Below are positions 40,991-45,769 of a DNA stretch of 45,769 nt, piece by piece. The number at the start of each line of letters is the position of its first letter. Position 1 is the stretch's first letter. Below the pieces are notes generated by a model that worked only from the letters and a program-made list of their open reading frames with translations, searched no databases and had not been told where the DNA came from. The translations under genes and the position numbers were made by a program. The DNA comes from a virus, in the IMG/VR virus record IMGVR_UViG_3300008108_000097, positions 1 to 45,769 of that record, one strand, 5' to 3'.

Positions 40991-43650
40991 AAGTCAAATA
41001 AATTATTGAATGTGTTTTTAGTTTCTGTACTGCGGATGTCCCAACTTAGTACACCGATAAGGTTGTCTAACTTGTTGTCAATGATGGCGCTTTCCATTTC
41101 GTCGTGATTGAACGGTAAGTCTTTAAACCATTGAGGTAATCGCAACTCATCAACAGGATATGCTACTGATGTAAAGCCCAATGGGTTGTCTTTGACTTTA
41201 CAAACAATAACTTTCATGCCGTCAACAATACCCATTGAATATTTGTCGCCCATCATGCGTTTGAGTGTATTCCAATTAATACTTGCACGAACGTGTCCGG
41301 GCATATTGGCTTTACCAGCCTTTTCTTCTTTGCGTTGATATTCCGCAATGTTGTTGGCACGTTTAGGTGATCCTTTTTCCCATCCGGGACGAGCTTTGAA
41401 TTGGCTTCGGAACACAGTAATCATGTCAAGTACTTCTTGTTCTTCTGCACCAGTTAATACCTTTTCAAGTACTTTGCTTAAGAAGTCTTGCATAAACTCT
41501 GGAGTATCACTACGCTTAAGGTCAAGACCCATAGCTTTGATATCACCTGGCTTGCCATCTACGTCTTTACGCTTGCCTTCTTTGTCATAAACAAGTACAG
41601 CATAACGCTTCTTGGTAATAAACAAGCTCTTTGAGCCAACAACTTCACGACCGGCTTTGATAACTTCGCCACGTGACTTTGGACAGTGGAATGCTTGTTC
41701 CATAAAACCTACAAACGTACTGTTAACTTCTTCTGCAATTTGATCATAAAGTTGAACAACAGTTTCTTTTGTCCAAGGAATAAGTCCTTTGTCAATGTCT
41801 TTTTGTAAGGTTTTGTAAGCAGAAAAGTAACAACTGTCAGTATCGCCATAGATAATGGATTTGCCTACGTGATTGTATTCGCCTGTGACAATTTCATTTA
41901 CCTTTGCAGCCATGTGCTTGGCAATCTGACGACCAGTTAATGTAGTTGACTGTCCAAGACGCTTGTCAAAGAATCTGCATCCGCTTTGTAACAACGCACC
42001 ATACAAACTGTTCAAGTTAATCTTTTTAACTAATTGTCGCTTGTCCCAATAATCTTCTTCAATCTTGTTACCTGCTTTAATAGCTTCTTTAAGTTTGGCC
42101 TGCATTTCTTTACGTTCACTGTACCAACGTTTTAGCAAGCCTGGAATAACAGCTTCTTTCTCATAACTAAAGATAGTACCGTTAGCACTAAGCATAAAAG
42201 GATTGTTACTTTCAAAAATTAGCCTGTAAACTTCGGCAGCACTAAGAACACTGCTGTCTCCGCCTTCCCAGTCAATAGTGATTTCTGTACCAATCTCTTG
42301 TTTCATTACAGCTTCGTACTCTAATGATCCAAACATACCTTCCCATGCAGCCGCAAAGCTTTTACCTTTGGCCATAAGTCCTTGAATATAAGCATCTGTC
42401 TTTGTTTGACGTAATTGTCCAACAATACTTTCTGGACCCATGTTCAGAGCACGAATGACGGAAGGATACAAACTGTTAATATCCAAAGAGCCAATCCAGT
42501 CGTGTACACCTTCTTTAGGATAAGCAACATACGCACCTGCGGCCTGTGTATCTTCGCTGTCATCACGAGCCTTACGATTAGGAATTTGGAATCCTCTACG
42601 ATGAGCTTCGTTAATAATAGCCTGCTCAGTAACTGCAACAGCACCCATAATAGTAGGCAACAGCACAGTGTTATCATGTGCAATAGTATTGGCAAGATCT
42701 AGAAACTTTAATTTCTTATCCAGCTTGTCCAACAATGCAGTATCTTGACGGTTATATCGAATAAACTCTTTAAAGTCATTGTTGTATAACTGGTCAAGTG
42801 TGCCTTCGTATTGAACTTTAGTTTCGCCTACTTCAAGTTCACCGATAGCGTCCAGTCGATAAGTGTGTCGTTCTTCATAGTTGTATTTGCGGTACAGCTC
42901 GAGACTGTCCAAATGAACACGACCAACCAAGTCATAAGTAGTAGCTGCTTTTCCAAACTTTTCGTACTCCCGCTTTTTAGGAAACTGATTCCATAAACAC
43001 AATCTGCGTGTGTCTTCTTTGCTTAGTGTTTTAATAATGCGGTTAACAGTATAAGGCATATCGAAACCTTCACTGTTCCATCCACTTAGAACATCTGCAT
43101 CTTGTATTAAGTTTAAGAACGTGTCCAACATGTCTGCTTCACTATCAAACAGATAAGTGTTGGGAAAGTCTTTAATTGCTTCTTGTGCCTGCTCCATAGT
43201 CATAGTCTTTGGAGGAATAGCAAGACAGATCAGTGTGTCAATCCATTGTAGGTGAACAGCGATGGCAGTAATGGGCATAAATGCGTCTTCAGGCGAAGCA
43301 TAGCCGCGTTCTGGATCAAAGTCCACCTCAATGTCCCAAAAAGCTACATTAAGCTTGGGAGGTTCAGCATTGAGATAATTTTCACTAAGCGTAACGAATG
43401 TAGGTTTAAAATCCGATTCGTATAACTTCTTGTTGCTGTTGATTGCAAGTTCCTTACGGAAATCTTTTGAATTCTTACAAACAATTTTTTGAAGGGTTTC
43501 ACCATGTGTACTGGTATACTTGCCTCGGGGATCGGGTACGTAAAATGTGTATTTTACCGGAAAGTCTCTAAACACCCTTTTTCCGTCTTTAGCTCTCTCA
43601 ACGACTTTGACAATGTCATTGTCGCGATCAAACATCGCATCGACATACAT
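40987..43650 (-). CDS. DNA polymerase, family B (T4 gp43-like)
   Basis: The 887-residue enzyme is called from ATG 43650 (MYVDAMFDRDND), seven bases after AAGGAG; the longer frame from 43698 lacks a site. The 3'-5' exonuclease shows FWDIEVDFD (DxE at about 106-108), later GWNSEGFDMPYTVNR and YNRQDTALLD. The polymerase part has motif A SLDINSLYPSVIRALNMG (about 388), motif B KKINLNSLYGALL (about 542) and motif C IYGDTDSCYFS (about 601). The C-terminus ends NTFNNLFDF, a clamp-binding tail like that of T4 gp43. It appears complete, with no intein or frame break. It is encoded between a small membrane gene and the clamp. Confidence 0.95.
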   Translation of the reverse strand: MYVDAMFDRDNDIVKVVERAKDGKRVFRDFPVKYTFYVPDPRGKYTSTHGETLQKIVCKNSKDFRKELAINSNKKLYESDFKPTFVTLSENYLNAEPPKLNVAFWDIEVDFDPERGYASPEDAFMPITAIAVHLQWIDTLICLAIPPKTMTMEQAQEAIKDFPNTYLFDSEADMLDTFLNLIQDADVLSGWNSEGFDMPYTVNRIIKTLSKEDTRRLCLWNQFPKKREYEKFGKAATTYDLVGRVHLDSLELYRKYNYEERHTYRLDAIGELEVGETKVQYEGTLDQLYNNDFKEFIRYNRQDTALLDKLDKKLKFLDLANTIAHDNTVLLPTIMGAVAVTEQAIINEAHRRGFQIPNRKARDDSEDTQAAGAYVAYPKEGVHDWIGSLDINSLYPSVIRALNMGPESIVGQLRQTKTDAYIQGLMAKGKSFAAAWEGMFGSLEYEAVMKQEIGTEITIDWEGGDSSVLSAAEVYRLIFESNNPFMLSANGTIFSYEKEAVIPGLLKRWYSERKEMQAKLKEAIKAGNKIEEDYWDKRQLVKKINLNSLYGALLQSGCRFFDKRLGQSTTLTGRQIAKHMAAKVNEIVTGEYNHVGKSIIYGDTDSCYFSAYKTLQKDIDKGLIPWTKETVVQLYDQIAEEVNSTFVGFMEQAFHCPKSRGEVIKAGREVVGSKSLFITKKRYAVLVYDKEGKRKDVDGKPGDIKAMGLDLKRSDTPEFMQDFLSKVLEKVLTGAEEQEVLDMITVFRSQFKARPGWEKGSPKRANNIAEYQRKEEKAGKANMPGHVRASINWNTLKRMMGDKYSMGIVDGMKVIVCKVKDNPLGFTSVAYPVDELRLPQWFKDLPFNHDEMESAIIDNKLDNLIGVLSWDIRSTETKNTFNNLFDF

Positions 43651-43654
43651 ATAT

Positions 43655-43682
43655 TTTTCTCCTTGAGATTTTCGGCTCTCAA
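43655..43682 (-). promoter_or_regulatory. Hairpin at the DNA polymerase ribosome binding site (putative translational operator)
   Basis: On the minus strand TTGAGA (43682-43677) and TCTCAA (43668-43663) form a 6-base stem with an 8-base loop (GCCGAAAA), extendable by one U-G pair. Its right arm runs into AAGGAG, the site for ATG 43650. In T4, gp43 represses its own mRNA by binding a hairpin that also ends at the ribosome binding site, with an 8-base loop. Confidence 0.5.
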
Positions 43683-43721
43683 ATACCAACAAGATCATTT
43701 ATAGCTGATCAAACTTTACTC

Positions 43722-44009
43722 TTACATATTTAGTAGTCTAACGTAGCCAATGACATCAATAGTGACCAACAGTAGATAGTTAGCCACCATGCCTGTGCTC
43801 TTTCGAGTCCAAGATGCCCATGCAAATATTGCACATTGCAAAATGAATATTGGATACAGATAGAAAAACAACGGATCAGTTGCGCCAGCTGCTAATGTTA
43901 GAGAGCAGCCCAGGCTCATAAGCCATGCTGTAATCTCTAATGAAAACCGGGTAGGCCACTCCCGGTAATCAGTCCTTGCCCAAACGTAAATGCCTTTTAG
44001 AAAGTTCAT
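43722..44009 (-). CDS. Small multi-pass membrane protein
   Basis: This 95-residue protein is called from ATG 44009, which forms TAATG with the dsbA stop. It has about three hydrophobic segments: LEITAWLMSLGCSLTLAAGA, FFYLYPIFILQCAIFAWASW and GMVANYLLLVTIDVIGYVRL. The second half (YPIFxLQ...RKSTGMVANYLLLVTIDVIG) recalls the layout of small PnuC-like or other phage membrane proteins, but is too short for a transporter. Function unknown. Confidence 0.65.
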   Translation of the reverse strand: MNFLKGIYVWARTDYREWPTRFSLEITAWLMSLGCSLTLAAGATDPLFFYLYPIFILQCAIFAWASWTRKSTGMVANYLLLVTIDVIGYVRLLNM

Positions 44010-44275
44010 TAGTCTTTCGGCAAACGTCCAGTAACACCAAGAATCATTTCTACATCTTCCCAAGCTGATTCGTGTTCTTTCCAATTGTCTTTGTGTGCAA
44101 TAGTAATTGCTTTATTAATAACGCTTGGTTTAATTTCCAATTCTTCTGCTACTGCTTTAACAGTTTCTTTCAAACCTTCTTTTAAATCTTCAATTTCTCG
44201 CAAAACGGTTGAGCCTTCGTTAATAAGACGTTCCAATTTGGCTTTTTCTTCTGGCCCATACATACGTGTTGACAT
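44009..44275 (-). CDS. dsbA: DsbA-like late-transcription dsDNA-binding protein
   Basis: The 88-residue protein (MYGPEEKAKLERLINEGST, then GLKETVKAVAEELEIKPSVI and NKAITIAHKDNW) fits T4 DsbA and its cyanophage relatives, small proteins that bind double-stranded DNA at late promoters. The KPSxxNKAIxIAHK helix is the clear signature. The symbol is the T4 name and is unrelated to the disulfide oxidoreductase. It is the first gene of the minus-strand operon; a promoter at 44295-44323 and AAGGAG before the ATG drive it. Confidence 0.8.
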   Translation of the reverse strand: MSTRMYGPEEKAKLERLINEGSTVLREIEDLKEGLKETVKAVAEELEIKPSVINKAITIAHKDNWKEHESAWEDVEMILGVTGRLPKD

Positions 44276-44294
44276 AACTACTCCTTAAAATACT

Positions 44295-44323
44295 AGTATA
44301 CATTAGTTATCATTAGAAGTCAA
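44295..44323 (-). promoter_or_regulatory. Sigma70 promoter for the dsbA-polymerase operon
   Basis: On the minus strand TTGACT (44323-44318), a 17-base spacer and TATACT (44300-44295) lie about 20 bases before ATG 44275, with AAGGAG in between. Ten of twelve bases match the consensus. Confidence 0.75.
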
Positions 44324-44335
44324 TAGCCAAATGAT

Positions 44336-44364
44336 TTGCTAAAAAGCTCAAACGATGTTATAAT
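44336..44364 (+). promoter_or_regulatory. Sigma70 promoter with start point at or next to the ATG
   Basis: TTGCTA (44336-44341), a 17-base spacer and a perfect TATAAT (44359-44364) point to the gene at 44371. Transcription normally starts about seven bases after the -10, which is the A of ATG 44371. The six bases between hold no ribosome binding site. Confidence 0.7.
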
Positions 44365-44370
44365 TAATTT

Positions 44371-44664
44371 ATGAAAACACTAGCTTTTATCACTTTATTG
44401 GCATTCGCAGGATCTACAGTAGCTCAAACATATGATGCTACAAAGAACCTACGTAAATCTGTAACCATTACCTGGGAGGTAGTTGATGATGTAAATAAAG
44501 CCTGCGCCGCAGAGTACGCCAAGTATGGACACAAGCTTCCTTACAAAATGGATGCATGTGCCGTATGGCAAGGTAAGACCTGCAGAATCATTACTAAGAA
44601 ACGTCCAACCGAAGCTGATGTTGGACACGAAGTAATGCACTGTTTCCAAGAACACTTTCATTAA
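44371..44664 (+). CDS. Small secreted protein with HExxH motif
   Basis: This 97-residue protein has a clear signal peptide (MKTLAFITLLAFAGSTVAQ; the TVA-Q region fits a signal peptidase I site near 18-19) and a mature part of about 78 residues with four cysteines besides GHEVMHCFQEHFH at the end. HEVMH (86-90) is the zinc-peptidase HExxH motif; the third ligand is not clear (Glu94, His95 or His97). It would act in the host periplasm, perhaps on the envelope. It stands alone on the plus strand with its own promoter and terminator, an isolated accessory gene. It may be leaderless. Confidence 0.75.
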   Translation: MKTLAFITLLAFAGSTVAQTYDATKNLRKSVTITWEVVDDVNKACAAEYAKYGHKLPYKMDACAVWQGKTCRIITKKRPTEADVGHEVMHCFQEHFH

Positions 44665-44687
44665 AAAAGCGCCCTAGGGCGCTTTTT
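44664..44687 (+). terminator. Strong bidirectional rho-independent terminator
   Basis: AAAAAGCGCCC (44664-44674) and GGGCGCTTTTT (44677-44687) form a perfect 11-base inverted repeat around TA. The T-run serves the plus-strand gene ending at 44664, and on the other strand the A-run serves the minus-strand gene ending at 44705. Confidence 0.92.
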
Positions 44688-44704
44688 ATTTGGTTTAAAA
44701 CTTT

Positions 44705-45769
44705 TTAAACACCTGCGTCTTTTAGATCTGCACTTGCGGCAATCTCACCTTGTGTACGCTTGTCGTCGGCTGCACGATTATTGATAGCATTGATAATACC
44801 GTTGTATTGTTTCATCAACTCAATATCTATAGGATCTTGACTATCTTGTAATTCATTAGCCATTGCATTTAATGCTTCTACATCTTTAGGATCTGGTGCC
44901 GCGTTTGCTTCTGGCTTACCACTAACCGGAGGAGGTGTAGTAGTAGCTGTATTCGGACCTGGTACAGGAGGTGTTGGTTTCTTCTGCATAGCTGACATAC
45001 CTGCTACGCCTGCTGCCGCACCAGCCGCTGCCATTGCAGGTTTACTTCCTAACGCTGATCCTGTTTTTGCGCCTGCTGAAGCTGTTTTATTTACTACTTG
45101 TCCTTTATTTGCACCAGTAGTTGCCTTTCCTGCTACTTGGGCAAATTTAGGATTTTTAAAACCAGCAGCTACATTTTTTCCAAAAGTAGCAAGAGCACCT
45201 AATGGATTTTCGTTAATTTGAGGATTATCAATTTGTTCTAAACGGGCTCTTAAAGCTGCGATTTTTTCTGATTCTGACATAATTTTTCCTTTGGGATTAT
45301 TTATTTTGCTTGAAAGCTGAACATCTGGAAACTGTTTCATGGCCGCTGTAGTTGCTGGTCCCATTTTTCCATCTGCTTTAATTTTTGCACCTTTAGCAAT
45401 CAACTGTTGTTGTAATGCAAATACTTTAGGATCTCCACCTGGAGGAACTTGTACTTTTGGCTGTGCAGGTGCTGCCGGTGTCGCTGCTGCTTGAGCAGGT
45501 TGATCTTTAGCTGCGGCTGCTGCAACTTGCTCGTCGTCTGGTAACCAACTTCCAGTACGCATCTTATCTCTAACGGCTTGGATGCCTGTTCCAAGAAGGG
45601 CTGCACCAGTTCCTATTCCCGGAATCATACTTGCAGCTCCTGTCATACCCGCAATGGCAGCACCTGTCTTATCACCAGCTTTTAATCTGTTATTTGCATC
45701 ATATGCACCTAGTGCTGCACCTGCGCCTGGTATAACTTTTCCTAGTAATTTACCGCCCGCTTTGGCAGC
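44705..45769 (-). CDS. Ala/Pro-rich protein with peptidoglycan-binding-like segment (5' end outside window)
   Basis: The frame runs open to the right edge (41 further codons before the first ATG at 45646), so the N-terminus is missing; at least 354 residues are visible. The first part is Gly/Ala-rich and hydrophobic (GKVIPGAGAALGAYDANNRL, then GMTGAASMIPGIGTGAALLG), like membrane-penetrating or virion internal proteins. DPKVFALQQQLIAKGAKI followed by DGKMGPATTAAMKQF fits a peptidoglycan-binding repeat. A Pro/Ala-rich linker and helical C-terminus follow. An internal ATG at 45280 has AAAGGA seven bases upstream and could start a nested shorter product. It might be a tail or internal virion protein. 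Confidence 0.65.
   Translation of the reverse strand, partial: AAKAGGKLLGKVIPGAGAALGAYDANNRLKAGDKTGAAIAGMTGAASMIPGIGTGAALLGTGIQAVRDKMRTGSWLPDDEQVAAAAAKDQPAQAAATPAAPAQPKVQVPPGGDPKVFALQQQLIAKGAKIKADGKMGPATTAAMKQFPDVQLSSKINNPKGKIMSESEKIAALRARLEQIDNPQINENPLGALATFGKNVAAGFKNPKFAQVAGKATTGANKGQVVNKTASAGAKTGSALGSKPAMAAAGAAAGVAGMSAMQKKPTPPVPGPNTATTTPPPVSGKPEANAAPDPKDVEALNAMANELQDSQDPIDIELMKQYNGIINAINNRAADDKRTQGEIAASADLKDAGV

Noticed and set aside
40987-43650. Intein or split in the DNA polymerase
   Set aside because: All family B motifs follow one another at normal distances, with no insertion bearing intein splice residues.
40035-43704. Several plus-strand open frames over the clamp and polymerase genes
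   Set aside because: They are antisense shadows without ribosome binding sites or recognisable motifs.
1-45769. tRNA genes, CRISPR arrays, insertion sequences, att sites
   Set aside because: Gaps between genes are too short for most of these, and I saw no cloverleaf, spaced direct repeats, transposase or terminal inverted repeats.

Overview
The window is one contiguous piece of an AT-rich, tightly packed tailed-phage genome. The gene content points to a marine T4-like myovirus. It has a family B DNA polymerase, a gp45-type sliding clamp, a T4 RNase H/FEN-type 5'-3' exonuclease, a DsbA-like late-transcription DNA-binding protein, a MoxR ATPase plus VWA pair, and tail proteins with the 'GDLWWD' and 'GDxITxxxYNNLQ' signatures of marine myophages. 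Genes abut or overlap (ATGA, TAATG), there are no long gaps, and I saw no rRNA, tRNA, CRISPR or insertion sequence. The host cannot be named from the sequence. It appears to be a low-GC bacterium whose sigma70 recognises near-consensus TTGACA-N17-TATAAT promoters, several of which are present.

Layout. (1) Positions 1-2455, plus strand: end of a tail fibre gene and a second virion structural gene, closed by a terminator-like hairpin. (2) Positions 2525-22158, plus strand: an accessory island of about 20 kb. It holds GT-A-like glycosyltransferases, three paralogous radical SAM enzymes with an N-terminal cysteine cluster, a 2OG-Fe(II) oxygenase, three proteins sharing an 'EKxFKPIA' C-terminal domain, an NAD-dependent epimerase, a nucleotide-sugar dehydrogenase, two SGNH-like esterases, an amidinotransferase, and a tandem array of degenerate glycosyltransferase domains split by a frameshift. 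The best reading is a phage-encoded pathway that makes and attaches an unusual, possibly guanidino-bearing, glycan. (3) Positions 22147-44275, minus strand: replication, nucleotide metabolism and DNA modification. From upstream to downstream these are dsbA, DNA polymerase, sliding clamp, DUF2061, a DpdA-like transglycosylase, QueD-like, a GT-B glycosyltransferase, cupin, sugar dehydrogenase, FolE, QueE, 5'-3' exonuclease, MoxR, VWA and ThyX, with many small conserved phage proteins between them. (4) Positions 44276-44704: a divergent promoter region, a small secreted HExxH protein that appears to be leaderless, and a bidirectional terminator. (5) Positions 44705-45769, minus strand: an incomplete Ala/Pro-rich protein with a peptidoglycan-binding-like segment.

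Two systems stand out. The first is a 7-deazaguanine DNA-modification set (FolE, QueD-like, QueE, DpdA-like) with no QueC in the window and a QueE whose third cluster cysteine is displaced by a 34-residue insertion. A GT-B glycosyltransferase lies in the same operon. The second is the glycan island next to the tail fibre genes, with its three N-twitch-type radical SAM enzymes and its array of inactive-looking glycosyltransferase repeats. Regulation is unusually legible: tandem promoters before the clamp, a hairpin with an 8-nt loop at the DNA polymerase ribosome binding site, and a perfect consensus promoter with a palindrome in its spacer.

All family assignments come from reading motifs by eye and from memory. 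No database search was run.
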